The notes beneath the pieces are model-generated. The model was not told the origin of the DNA, made no database searches, and saw nothing but the letters and a program-made list of their open reading frames with translations. Source: Streptomyces achromogenes (GTDB lineage: Bacteria > Actinomycetota > Actinomycetes > Streptomycetales > Streptomycetaceae). From it: 64,000 nucleotides of DNA. Where the stretch lies: contig NZ_JAUSYH010000001.1 in assembly GCF_030816715.1 (NCBI RefSeq), positions 7,564,001 to 7,628,000 on the forward strand. Reading direction: 5' to 3'. A program made the position numbers and the translations under genes. Below are positions 53,134 to 61,276 of the stretch, piece after piece; the stretch's first letter is position 1, and each line of letters starts with the position of its first letter.

Positions 53134-53651
53134 CCCCGACCCGCCTCGACGCCCCCGGCCTCCTCGACCGCGCGCGGGAACTGGCCGGCCTGCTGACCGA
53201 CACGGTGGACGGCGGCGCCTCGGTGGGCTTCCTCGCCCCGCTGGACCCGGAGGACGCCGTCGCGTGGTGGCATGAGCGGGCGGAACAGGTCGCCGCCGGA
53301 CGGCTCGCCGTCTGGGCCGCCCTGGACGGCGACCGGGCCGTGGGGACCGTGAGCCTCGCCTTCGCCGACAAGCCCAACAGCCGTCACCGTGCCGAACTCG
53401 TCAAACTGATGGTCCACCGGGACGCCCGCGGCAAGGGCCTCGCCCGCACCCTGCTCGGCATCGCCGAGAAAGCCGCCGCCGCGGCCGGCGTCACCCTTCT
53501 CCACCTGGACACGGAGACCGGCAGCCCCGCCGAACACCTCTACCGCGCCACCGGGTGGACCAGGGCGGGGATCGTCCCCGACTACGCGGCGAACCCGTAC
53601 GGAGTGCTGCGGCCGACCACCCTGTACTACAAACACCTCGCCGCGGGGTGA
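53130..53651 (+). CDS. GNAT-family N-acetyltransferase
   Basis: 173 aa from GTG 53130, overlapping the XRE-cupin stop by four bases. The acetyl-CoA-binding motif A appears as LVKLMVHRDARGKGLARTLL near residue 90, with R-x-x-G-x-G/A shown by RDARGKGLA. Motif B includes LDTETGSPAEHLYRATGW. It acetylates a small amine or antibiotic-like substrate; target unknown. Coupling to a cupin regulator suggests inducible detoxification (inference). Confidence 0.9.
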   Translation: MTPTRLDAPGLLDRARELAGLLTDTVDGGASVGFLAPLDPEDAVAWWHERAEQVAAGRLAVWAALDGDRAVGTVSLAFADKPNSRHRAELVKLMVHRDARGKGLARTLLGIAEKAAAAAGVTLLHLDTETGSPAEHLYRATGWTRAGIVPDYAANPYGVLRPTTLYYKHLAAG

Positions 53652-53681
53652 CTGTCAGCGGCAGCCGCTACGGTGCGGAGC

Positions 53682-54041
53682 ATGCCGGACGCCGAAGACG
53701 TACGCCGTATCGCCCTGTCCCTGCCGGAGACCACGGAGAAGACCGCCTGGAGCATGCCCACCTTCCGGGTCGCGGGGAAGATGTTCGCCACCCTGCCCGA
53801 GGAGGAGACCTCCCTCGCCGTGCGCTGCCCCAAGGAGGAGCGCGACGAACTGGTGCTCGCGGAGCCCGGGAAGTTCTGGATCGCCGACCACGAGGCCCAG
53901 TTCGCCTGGGTGCGGGCCCGGCTGGCCGCCCTCGAGGACGAGGAGGAGCTGCGTGACGTCCTCGCCGACTCCTGGCGGCAGGCGGCCCCGCAGCGCCTGC
54001 TGGAGGCCTATCCGGACCTCGGCGTCGTCCGCGGCGGCTGA
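53682..54041 (+). CDS. MmcQ/YjbR family protein (DUF419)
   Basis: 119 aa from ATG 53682; GTG 53673 is three codons upstream. The double-wing fold is typical: EDVRRIALSLPETTEKTAWS, FRVAGKMFATLPEEE and the end WRQAAPQRLLEAYPDLG. Members are small cytosolic proteins, some with DNA-binding-like features; function unproven. It lies 30 bases after the GNAT gene and 109 bases before the tRNA. Confidence 0.85.
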   Translation: MPDAEDVRRIALSLPETTEKTAWSMPTFRVAGKMFATLPEEETSLAVRCPKEERDELVLAEPGKFWIADHEAQFAWVRARLAALEDEEELRDVLADSWRQAAPQRLLEAYPDLGVVRGG

Positions 54042-54150
54042 CGGCGCCCGGACGGCCGCGGCCCGGGAAACGGATGCGCGACCACCGACCCGAGTGCGGT
54101 ATGGTTTCCCTGCACGTTCGGCCAGGGGAAACCCCAGGTCAGGCGGGCAA

Positions 54151-54224
<74 letters not shown>

Positions 54225-54243
54225 CTGGAGACAGTCGCAGGTC

Positions 54244-54275
54244 AGGGCCGGTTCGGAGAAATCCGAACCGGCCCT
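54244..54275. terminator. Hairpin terminator after tRNA-Pro, shared with the opposing gene
   Basis: Perfect 14-bp stem (54244-54257 with 54262-54275) closed by a GAAA tetraloop. It lies between the tRNA and the end of the leftward PPDK-like gene, so it can serve both directions. Confidence 0.85.
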
Positions 54276-54351
54276 TGGTCATTCTCGGGGACCATGCCGG
54301 GCCCCGACGCTCGGCGGCCGCGCGGACCGCGCCCCGGACGTGCCGGGCGGG

Positions 54352-55998
54352 TCAGCCGGGCGTCCCACGGCGGGCACCACGCAGGACGGCCTGCGCCGAG
54401 GACAGGCGTTCCTTCTCGTCACGGTCGCCGTCGGCGCCGCTCACGACGTCGTCTGCCCAGCCGAGCAGCTGGCGGAGGTGAGGGTCGGTCGCGTCCGCGA
54501 CGATGCGAGGCTCACCCACGACGACCTCGCCGCCCGTTCCGTCGACGGCGATGAGCGTGCCCTCGGGCAGGGTGCGCCCACCCGCCCGGACACAGCCGCC
54601 GGCGGCGTCGACGGTGAGGCCCGTGGCCCCCACGACGGCGGGCTTTCCCATCGCCCGCGCCACCACGGCGGCGTGGCTGGTCGGCCCGCCGCGTGCGGTG
54701 ACGACCCCGGTCGCGGCCGCCAGGCCGTGCATGTCGAGCGGGGAGGTCTCCGGGCGCAGCAGGACGACCGGTCCGCCCGCCGCCAGCCGCGCCGCGCTGT
54801 CGGCGGTGGTCGCCACCCGGCCGACGGCGACTCCCGGAGAGGCTCCGAGCCCGCGGGTGAAGACGTCCCCGGGGTCGATCGCCGTGATCCGCGGCGTCCG
54901 CACCTGGGCGAGGTGCTGTGGGGAGACGCGCAACAGCGCCTCGTCACGCCCGATCGTTCCCGCCTCGGCGAGGTCGACCGCGACCCGTACCGCGGCACGC
55001 CCGACGAATCGCCCGGGACGCACCTGGAGGATCCACAACTCGCCTGCCTCGAAGGTGAACTCGACGTAGCACGCGTCGCGGTAGTGCGCCTCCAGCTGGT
55101 CCAGGGCGGTCAACAGGAGGGCCCATACGGCGGGTTCCCGGTCGGCCAGCTCCCGCAGGGGTCCGGTCAGCGAGGTGCCGGAGACGACGTCCTCGCCCTG
55201 GCGGCCGAACAGGACCTCGCCGAACGGGACGTGCTCACCGGTGTTGGGATCGCGGCTGAAGGCGACACCCGTACCGCTGTGCTCGTCGCGGTTGCCGAAC
55301 ACCATCGCCTGGACGGTCACGGCCGTGCCGAGGTCGCCGGGGATGTCGTGCAGGGCGCGGTAGGTCTTGGCGCGCGGGGTGTCCCAGGACGAGAAGACCG
55401 CCTCGACGGCGAGCTCCAACTGCCGGGCCGCGTCCTCGGGAACGGGCTCGCCGCTGTGCTCGCGGACGAGCCGCTCGACCTCGTGGATCGCCGTCTCGAA
55501 GTCGCTCGGGTCGCCGTCGCGCCCGGCGATAGCCCGGTCCACGCTCGCCAGGCTCTCCTGGCCCACGCCCACGACCTGGGAGGCGAAGCTGGTCAGGAAC
55601 CGCAGCCGCGAGTCCAGCGCGAAACGCGGGTCGCCCATCTCCTCGGCCAGCGCGGCCGTCGCCCGGGAGGTGAGCCCGAGGTTGAGGACGGTGCTCATCA
55701 TGCCGGGCATCGACACCTTGCCGCCAGAGCGGACCGACACCGCCAGCGGACGCTCCGAGCCGCCGAGCTCGCGGTGCGTGGCGGCCTCCAACCCGGCTAC
55801 GGCGGCCGTGAGTTCGGCGGCGAGGCCGTGGGGCAGCCGCCCGGTGCGGAGGTAGGCACGGCATGCCTCCGTACCGATGACGAACCCCGGTGGCACGGGC
55901 AGCCCCAGACGTCGGAGCACGATGAGCCCGTGCGCTTTGCCGCCGAGGACGTCCGCTGTCTCCTCGACCTCTGCCGAGAGCGGGTGAATAAAGGTCAT
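54352..55998 (-). CDS. Short pyruvate-phosphate-dikinase-like (PEP-utilising) enzyme
   Basis: 548 aa from ATG 55998. The N-terminal ATP-grasp region matches PPDK: LGGKAHGLIVLRRLGLPVPP, VSVRSGGKVSMPGMMSTVLN, FLTSFASQVV, GDLGTAVTVQAMVFGN and GTGVAFSRDPNTGEHVPFGE. The swivelling phosphohistidine domain has TARGGPTSHAAVVARAMGKP, with the catalytic His near residue 440. The C-terminal PEP/pyruvate TIM barrel, about 350 residues in true PPDK, is absent, and the protein ends with a charged tail. It may transfer phosphate to an unknown acceptor or need a separate partner. It is the last gene of a TetR-led operon. Confidence 0.85.
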   Translation of the reverse strand: MTFIHPLSAEVEETADVLGGKAHGLIVLRRLGLPVPPGFVIGTEACRAYLRTGRLPHGLAAELTAAVAGLEAATHRELGGSERPLAVSVRSGGKVSMPGMMSTVLNLGLTSRATAALAEEMGDPRFALDSRLRFLTSFASQVVGVGQESLASVDRAIAGRDGDPSDFETAIHEVERLVREHSGEPVPEDAARQLELAVEAVFSSWDTPRAKTYRALHDIPGDLGTAVTVQAMVFGNRDEHSGTGVAFSRDPNTGEHVPFGEVLFGRQGEDVVSGTSLTGPLRELADREPAVWALLLTALDQLEAHYRDACYVEFTFEAGELWILQVRPGRFVGRAAVRVAVDLAEAGTIGRDEALLRVSPQHLAQVRTPRITAIDPGDVFTRGLGASPGVAVGRVATTADSAARLAAGGPVVLLRPETSPLDMHGLAAATGVVTARGGPTSHAAVVARAMGKPAVVGATGLTVDAAGGCVRAGGRTLPEGTLIAVDGTGGEVVVGEPRIVADATDPHLRQLLGWADDVVSGADGDRDEKERLSSAQAVLRGARRGTPG

Positions 55999-56078
55999 CG
56001 CGTTGTCATCTCTGCGTCGCCTCTGCTGCTTCGGCTGCGGGGGAGGGGGTGCCACGGGCGAAGGCCGGTGGGCTGGGT

Positions 56079-56712
56079 TCAGTGGCGTGGGATGCCGAGC
56101 GTGGCCAGCAGGTCCTCGTGCAACTGGAACCACACGGTGTGGTAGGAGGCGGTGCTGTCCGTCACGTACTCCAGCGCGCCGGACCTCGCGCGGGCGAGCG
56201 CGTCCGCGAGCCGGACCGGATAGCGCCGGAACCGGAGCAGGGCCGCGGACAGCTCCGCGCACAGGGGCTCGGCACGCTGGTGGAACTCCGTGAACCGGTC
56301 GAGGACACGGGCGTCGTAGGAGGAGTCCCTGTGGTCGTTCATCGTCATGGCGCCGTCGACGATGTGGGTCTGCCACGCCGTGCAGAGGTCGAGGAGTTCG
56401 GGGTTGAGGACGAGGAACCGGTCGAAGGCCGCGGTCAGAACGGGGCGCACACCGGCCGTCGCCACCTCGTCGCGCGATCCGCTCGGCGTCCGCGGCGCGG
56501 CCTGCGTCCGTGAGACCCCAGCCGCCGAAGTCGCCCGCGGTGCGTGTGACGAGTCCGGCGACGGCGAGGTCGATCAGTTCCGACTCGACGTCGGACTCGG
56601 GCAGTCCTGTCGCCCCGGCCACTGCGGACAGGCCCGAGAAGCCGATGCAGCGAAGGGCGTGGAGCACCAGCAGATCGGTGCTGGTGGCGTGGGACGAAAC
56701 GGGTCGGGTCAT
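56079..56712 (-). pseudogene. Frameshifted winged-helix protein associated with PPDK-like genes
   Basis: The N-terminal half reads from ATG 56712 in one frame: a winged-helix-like segment LLVLHALRCIGFSGLSAVAG, then SDVESELIDLAVAGLVTRTA and WGLTDAGRAADAERI. The C-terminal half reads in another frame to the stop at 56079: LTAAFDRFLVLNPELLDLCT, WQTHIV, and the end YHTVWFQLHEDLLATLGIPR. Total length 634 bases is one more than a multiple of three, and joining the halves near 56470-56485 gives a normal protein of about 210 aa. Either one base is inserted in the genome or the assembly has an error. The start overlaps the TetR stop as ATGA. Confidence 0.75.
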
Positions 56713-57890
56713 GGTGCGGCCCCATCGGGTGTGGTGTGGGAAACGTCTGCGGTGGTGAGGTCGTGGGTGGCCGCGGCGTACGCGGCACCCGGTCCTTGGG
56801 CTCGGGTGACGATCGTGTCGTGCCGTACGCGGACCGCGTACTCGGTGGTGTCGTCGGCGTCCGGTACGCCGACGGCCGACGCCAGCAGGCCGCGCTCGTC
56901 GAGGACGACGCGCAGGCCCGGCCGGTCGTCGGGGTCGAAGGCGCGCTCCAGGCAGCGGGCGAAGTCGCCGATTCTCAGCTGGACGAGGCGTCCGGTCTCG
57001 GCGGGGGCGGACGTGGTGACGGCCACGGTGATCAGATCACCGGCCCGCGCGCTGCGGACGGCCTCTTCCGCGGCTTCGAGACGGTGGGTGCCGAGGACCG
57101 TGATCACACCGTCCCCGGTGACTCCGACCATGCGCCCGCTGAGCAGGTCCCGCAGCTCTCGCGGGGGCTCCCATCGGTCCCGGCAGGCTCGCGCGGGCGG
57201 GACGTAGGGCAGGTGCGGGGGGTTCCAGGTGTCGGCGAGGGCGAGCCCGCCCAGGTGTGCGCAGGCCTGTGCGATGTCGAAGGGGTCGCCGAATCCGAGG
57301 GCCGGATCCGCCGTGGTCCCCGGACCGTCCAGCAGCCGCAGGACCAGCTGAGCACGCCGTACCTGTCGCGCGGGTGGCGTGTCGGCACAGGCGCGGGAGT
57401 CCGACGACTCCAGCGCCAGTGCCAGCAACAGCGCCTCCAGGCGGGTCACCTGGCCGAACGCGGCACGGATCGGTTCGTCGTCGAGCACCTCGGTCAGTGA
57501 GCCCAGGTGCGCCGGGCCGGCGGAGGGGCCCTGGCCGGCCAGCGGCAGCCGTTCGAGCCAGATACGGGCGAAGGCCCCCAGGGCCTCGGCGGTGGAGGTC
57601 CGGGCGTGCGGCCGCCCGCCCGCCTGTGGCGCCGCCGAGGGACGGATCCCGTCGGCGGTGCCGTGCTCCGCGGCGGCGGCGCGCTCGACCATGTCGATCA
57701 GCACGGCCAGATAGAGGGCGCGTTTGCTCGGGAAGTTCGAGTACACCGCGCCACGCGTCAGGTCGGCCCGCTCGGCGATGCCGTCCACCTTCGCCGTGGC
57801 GTATCCACGCTCGGTGAACTCGGCCTTCGCCGCGGTCAGCACGGCGGCGCGGGTGCGTTCCTGCTGCTGAGCCCGTGTCAACCGGACCAT
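56709..57890 (-). CDS. TetR-family regulator with an extra C-terminal domain
   Basis: 393 aa from ATG 57890, with GGAAGGGG six bases upstream. The helix-turn-helix (residues 10-55) reads RAAVLTAAKAEFTERGYATA and ADLTRGAVYSNFPSKRALYL. TetR proteins normally end near 200-220 aa; here a second half of about 180 residues follows from SGRMVGVTGDGVITVLGTHR to the end. It is beta-rich with alternating charged residues and of no family I recognise. The stop overlaps the next gene. It leads the operon with the frameshifted partner and the PPDK-like enzyme. Confidence 0.85.
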   Translation of the reverse strand: MVRLTRAQQQERTRAAVLTAAKAEFTERGYATAKVDGIAERADLTRGAVYSNFPSKRALYLAVLIDMVERAAAAEHGTADGIRPSAAPQAGGRPHARTSTAEALGAFARIWLERLPLAGQGPSAGPAHLGSLTEVLDDEPIRAAFGQVTRLEALLLALALESSDSRACADTPPARQVRRAQLVLRLLDGPGTTADPALGFGDPFDIAQACAHLGGLALADTWNPPHLPYVPPARACRDRWEPPRELRDLLSGRMVGVTGDGVITVLGTHRLEAAEEAVRSARAGDLITVAVTTSAPAETGRLVQLRIGDFARCLERAFDPDDRPGLRVVLDERGLLASAVGVPDADDTTEYAVRVRHDTIVTRAQGPGAAYAAATHDLTTADVSHTTPDGAAP

Positions 57891-58194
57891 CCGCGACCCC
57901 TTCCGTTCGTACGTCGCCCTCGTGCGCGCCGTCGGTTCAGCTGTCAAGCGTCTCCCGCTCACGACAGAAGATACACCGAACATCCTGATGGTGAGACCAT
58001 CCGAGTGGCCCGGCCGAGTGCGGTGGGCGCGGCGCGGGCCGACGGGCGAAGTCGACAGAGCGACCCCGGGACCGACCGGAAAATCCGATGTTTATTTCTC
58101 GGCCAGTGGTTTCCGGGGCTCGTGGAGCATCTTCCCGTCGAATGGTTCTGGATGAATTCTTGCCCGATTTCTCGCGGGTTGGGATGCTCGATCG
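57891..58194. other. Divergent intergenic region with a 15-bp palindrome
   Basis: 304 bases between the TetR gene and the small ORF at 58195. The element gatggtgagaccatc (57987-58001) is a perfect 6-3-6 palindrome about 100 bases upstream of the TetR start and a candidate operator. A leftward TTGACA (57947-57942) could be a -35, but no good -10 follows. Composition is less GC-rich than the genes. Confidence 0.4.
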
Positions 58195-58482
58195 ATGGGT
58201 GAACGAGCATCTTATGAATTCCTCAGCCGCGACGATATCGATGACATTGCCCGCTGCGCTGCCTTCGGCGCGTACATACCGCACCCCCGTCACGCTTTCG
58301 GGTTTTCGTTCACGGCGGTCGTGCCCGGAATTACGATTCTGGTGTGCGCAATGGCATTCCGGCTGGCGCGCCGGCGTTTGCTGCGCCGCCTCCAGCGGTC
58401 CTACGGCGGTGCCCCGTTCAGCTGGCAGGATCTGCTCGCCGAGGTGCGCCGCCGGGATCGGAACGCCACCTTCCGCACGTGA
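58195..58482 (+). CDS. Hypothetical 95-aa single-pass membrane protein
   Basis: ATG 58195. The first 35 residues are polar (RDDIDDIARCAAFGAYIPHP), then one membrane segment FTAVVPGITILVCAMAF, then a strongly basic stretch LARRRLLRRLQRSYGG. I do not recognise the family. Codon third positions are less GC-rich at the 5' end than in neighbouring genes. No clear ribosome-binding site. Overlapping frames on both strands are open, so this is only moderately supported; the membrane segment followed by a basic cluster is the main argument for it. Confidence 0.4.
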   Translation: MGERASYEFLSRDDIDDIARCAAFGAYIPHPRHAFGFSFTAVVPGITILVCAMAFRLARRRLLRRLQRSYGGAPFSWQDLLAEVRRRDRNATFRT

Positions 58483-58624
58483 TGACCGTATGTTTCGCCG
58501 TCCCGGAACATTGGGACGGCGCGTCCGGTTCAGCCCCCTCGCCGCCGCGCCGTCCGTGCGGTATCAGGCTTCGGAGGCGTTCGCACCGGTTCAAACCATC
58601 AGTCTGCGAGGGGCCTGCCGAATG

Positions 58625-58674
58625 GTCTGTACAGACTCTTCGTCTTGACAGACATCGACCGAAAGAGATCAAAT
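58625..58674 (+). promoter_or_regulatory. Palindrome plus promoter-like pair
   Basis: Perfect 12-base palindrome GTCTGTACAGAC (58625-58636) lies just upstream of TTGACA (58645-58650), with TCAAAT (58669-58674) at 18-base spacing. The layout is that of a regulated promoter reading rightward, about 400 bases before the StrR-type gene. Confidence 0.45.
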
Positions 58675-58723
58675 TTGCACAGTGTCACGGTGTTCCCTGA
58701 CCGAGGGGCGAACCAGGAATCCG

Positions 58724-58831
58724 ATGGACGGGGATATTCTGCAACGGGGGGCGATGTTCGTATGCGAAGACAGTGCGGACTGCGATTTATTTCTGCCGTC
58801 ACGAGATGACCCTCGCCTTCTCCCTGCCTGA
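58724..58831 (+). CDS. Possible 35-aa peptide downstream of the candidate promoter
   Basis: ATG 58724 with AGGA at good spacing. The product begins MDGDILQRGAMFVCEDSAD and is acidic, with two Cys and a TTA codon. It begins about 45 bases after the predicted transcription start. No family recognised. It may be real or incidental in a leader. Confidence 0.25.
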   Translation: MDGDILQRGAMFVCEDSADCDLFLPSRDDPRLLPA

Positions 58832-59084
58832 GAAATTGTCGCGCCGAAATAACGCCGAAACGGCCTGGAGAAAAGTGAAGCGGTGCGCCTTCATGGCGCC
58901 CGGGCCCGCCGCCGAACCGTGAACGTTCTATCGACTTATCGCTTCCGCCCGCTCGGCATGACGCGCCGCTGAGCCACACCGAAAACACCCGTCACAGCAG
59001 AAGCGGCCCTGCCGGGCTGCCCGTTTCCACCGACGCCTGATCGCCTTCCGGCCCCCCAACCACGCACCCCGAGGTGATTGATCA

Positions 59085-60146
59085 ATGATCGGTAGGTTAA
59101 AAGCCCATGCCGTTCGGACGGCGGAGGTGTCAAGTGGTGACGTCCAGGGACGGGGCGGCGGGAGGGGCACGGCTTCGGCCGCCCGGGGCGCACCGCCACC
59201 GGCCGCCGAGAGCGTGCCCGTCGAAGCCCTGCAGACGTCGGGCGGTCCCCGCACCGGCGGGGAGGACGCGGAGCACGTCCAACTGCTGGCGGCGCTGCAC
59301 ACACAGCTCCCGCCCATCGTGGTGCATCGCCCCACGATGCGCGTCATCGACGGCGCGCACCGACTGCGCGCCGCACTCCTGCGCGGCGACGACCACATCA
59401 TGGTCCGCTACTTCGACGGCGCGGAGGGGGACGCCTTCGTCCTCGCGGTCCAGCTCAACAGCGAGCACGGACTGCCGCTTTCGCTCTCCGACCGCAAGGC
59501 CGCCGCGGTCCGGATCGTCGCCTCGCACCCCCAGTGGTCCGACCGCAGGATCGCCGAGGTCGTGGGGCTGGCCGCGAACACGGTGGGGGCCGTACGGCAG
59601 CGTTCGACTGCGCAAAATGAGCAGCCGAACGCCAGCATCGGCCGGGACGGACGGGTGCGCCCCCGCAACGGAGCCGAAGGACGGCTGCGCGCGGGGGAGT
59701 TGATGAGAGCCAACCCGGAGGCCTCGCTGCGCGAGATAGCCAGGCTCGCGGGGATCTCGGCGGCCACCGCCAGCGACGTCCGGGCCCGGCTCAACCGGGG
59801 GGAGCCGCTGGTCACGCCGCAACAACGGCAGGCCGTGGCACGGGAGAGCCCTCCGGGAGCGATGGCCCGGCGCTCCTTCCGGCCCGACGGCCCGGCCAGC
59901 GACGTCCTGTTGGTGAGCCTCAGCAAAGACCCCTCCTTACGCCTCACCATGGCCGGCAAGATCCTGCTGCGCGCGCTGCGGGTCTGCTCGGTCGACGCGG
60001 ACGGATGGGCCCGCATCGTGGAGGCGGTGCCGCCCCACCGTCAGGAGGTGGTGGCCCGCCTCGCCCGGGAGTGCGCCACCGCGTGGCAGTGCCTCGCGGA
60101 CCGGCTGTCGGAACGGACGGGCGAGTCCTCGACCGAGGCGGGGTGA
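59085..60146 (+). CDS. StrR/NovG-family pathway-specific activator (ParB-like)
   Basis: 353 aa from ATG 59085 with GAGGTGAT at good spacing. It has the ParB/StrR core: VPVEALQTSGGPRTGGEDAE, then PPIVVHRPTMRVIDGAHRLR, MVRYFDGAEGDAFVLAVQLN and GLPLSLSDRKAAAVRIVASH. Middle and C-terminal DNA-binding segments follow, SDRRIAEVVGLAANTVGAVR and ASLREIARLAGISAATASDV. These are the hallmarks of StrR-like activators of antibiotic clusters. Two TTA codons (59097-59099, 59937-59939) make it dependent on the rare bldA tRNA. It probably switches on the polyketide cluster beginning at this end of the window. Confidence 0.92.
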   Translation: MIGRLKAHAVRTAEVSSGDVQGRGGGRGTASAARGAPPPAAESVPVEALQTSGGPRTGGEDAEHVQLLAALHTQLPPIVVHRPTMRVIDGAHRLRAALLRGDDHIMVRYFDGAEGDAFVLAVQLNSEHGLPLSLSDRKAAAVRIVASHPQWSDRRIAEVVGLAANTVGAVRQRSTAQNEQPNASIGRDGRVRPRNGAEGRLRAGELMRANPEASLREIARLAGISAATASDVRARLNRGEPLVTPQQRQAVARESPPGAMARRSFRPDGPASDVLLVSLSKDPSLRLTMAGKILLRALRVCSVDADGWARIVEAVPPHRQEVVARLARECATAWQCLADRLSERTGESSTEAG

Positions 60147-60198
60147 GCCGGCTCCCCGGGCCCTGTCCGCGAACCGGACGGGGAGCGGGGAAGCGGCA

Positions 60199-60233
60199 CC
60201 GGGACACGGCCGGGCGGTGCGGCCGTGTCCCGG
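60199..60233. terminator. Bidirectional hairpin terminator
   Basis: Perfect 14-bp stem (ccgggacacggccg at 60199-60212 with 60220-60233) and a 7-base loop, between the convergent StrR-type and alpha/beta hydrolase genes. A second, 16-base perfect palindrome follows at 60246-60261. Confidence 0.85.
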
Positions 60234-60307
60234 CGTGCGTACGGGGGCCGTGCGCACGGCCCGTGCGCACGGTCTCTGCGGACGGCTCGTAGCCGGCCGG
60301 CGCGAGC

Positions 60308-61111
60308 TCAGGGCGCGTCGAGGAACGCGCGGACGTCGCGGGCGAACTCCGGTGCCCCCAGGACGTTGTGACCACGGCGGGGGTACCGCACCAGCCGGGC
60401 GTCCGGTATCCCCGCCGCGGTCTCGTCGAACATCTCCTGCGGCCACAAGTGGTCGCGGCCGCCGCACAGCACCAGAGTGGGCGCACTCACCTCGGCCAGC
60501 CGGTCCCGGACATCGAAGCCGTCCTCGGCCAGCAGGGTCGCCCTCATGTCCGAGGGGTCGCGCGGCGGCGGATTCAGGCGTCCCGCCAGCCACAGCGGCA
60601 CCATCAGCAGGCGTTGCAGCACCGGGTTGCGGGTGAGGGCGGGGGCCGCTCGATGCATACCGGAGCGGCCCCGCTCGGCCGCCGCGATCAGATCCCGGTG
60701 AAAGCGCCTGCCGACCGGACCCAGGGTGTACGCGGCGCAGGCCAGGACCAGCCGGTCGACCACGTCGGGGTGGTCCACCGCCAGTTGCAGGGCGATCGAG
60801 CCGCCGGTCCCGTGTCCGAGTACGGGCACGGGACCGGCGAACCGCGCGCGCAGTGCCTCGGCGTGTTCGGCGGCGAGCTCACCGATCGTCGTGCCGACCG
60901 GCATGCCGGGGCGACGGTTGGTCCAGAAGACCTCGTACCCGGCGGCGACGAACGGCGCCACCAGCCGGGCCGCGCGGCGCCGCTGCGCACCGGGCGGCGG
61001 CACCGTATGCGTCATCGTGAATCCGGACAGGCACACCAGCGGCTTTCCGGAACCGAAGGCGAGATGGGGCAGGCCGGTGCTGAATGTGCCTTGCTTGGTC
61101 GCGATATCCAT
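60308..61111 (-). CDS. Alpha/beta hydrolase-fold protein lacking the nucleophilic serine
   Basis: 267 aa from ATG 61111 with GAGAGGTG upstream. The fold is clear: PLVCLSGFTMTHTVPPPG (oxyanion region), the nucleophile-elbow strand PVPVLGHGTGGSIALQLAVD near residue 98, APTLVLCGGRDHLWPQ (Asp) and VRYPRRGHNVLG (His). At the elbow the usual G-x-S-x-G reads G-H-G-T-G, so the nucleophilic Ser is Gly. Asp and His of the triad remain. It may be a non-hydrolytic member (lyase, cyclase or dehydratase) acting in the adjacent polyketide pathway, or be inactive. It is divergent from the P450 gene. Confidence 0.85.
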   Translation of the reverse strand: MDIATKQGTFSTGLPHLAFGSGKPLVCLSGFTMTHTVPPPGAQRRRAARLVAPFVAAGYEVFWTNRRPGMPVGTTIGELAAEHAEALRARFAGPVPVLGHGTGGSIALQLAVDHPDVVDRLVLACAAYTLGPVGRRFHRDLIAAAERGRSGMHRAAPALTRNPVLQRLLMVPLWLAGRLNPPPRDPSDMRATLLAEDGFDVRDRLAEVSAPTLVLCGGRDHLWPQEMFDETAAGIPDARLVRYPRRGHNVLGAPEFARDVRAFLDAP

Positions 61112-61276
61112 GGGTCACCTCTCGTACTCGTCGTACTCGATCGGGCTTTGCGAGCGTTCGTGGTCACATCTCGTGGGCGCGGCTACGCTGACGTCCGGAC
61201 CGGGGCCACCAAATATCGCATGGAGCAGGCGAGTCGGTCGCCGAGCTGGTTTCAGAAGAAGAGGCGAGGTGTCAGA

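Larger units (their letters stand above)
58483..59084. other. Gene-poor region upstream of the StrR-type regulator
   Basis: 602 bases of relatively AT-rich DNA. It holds a palindrome and promoter-like pair (58625-58674), a possible 35-codon ORF (58724-58831), and the perfect 10-base palindrome ATTGATCAAT (59077-59086) at the StrR-family start. No larger gene is credible. Confidence 0.5.

Noticed and set aside
54352..56712. A single 786-aa fusion of the winged-helix protein and the PPDK-like enzyme
   Set aside because: The middle of that frame is low-complexity Arg/Pro/His, while another frame gives a recognisable C-terminal half; a frameshift explains it better.
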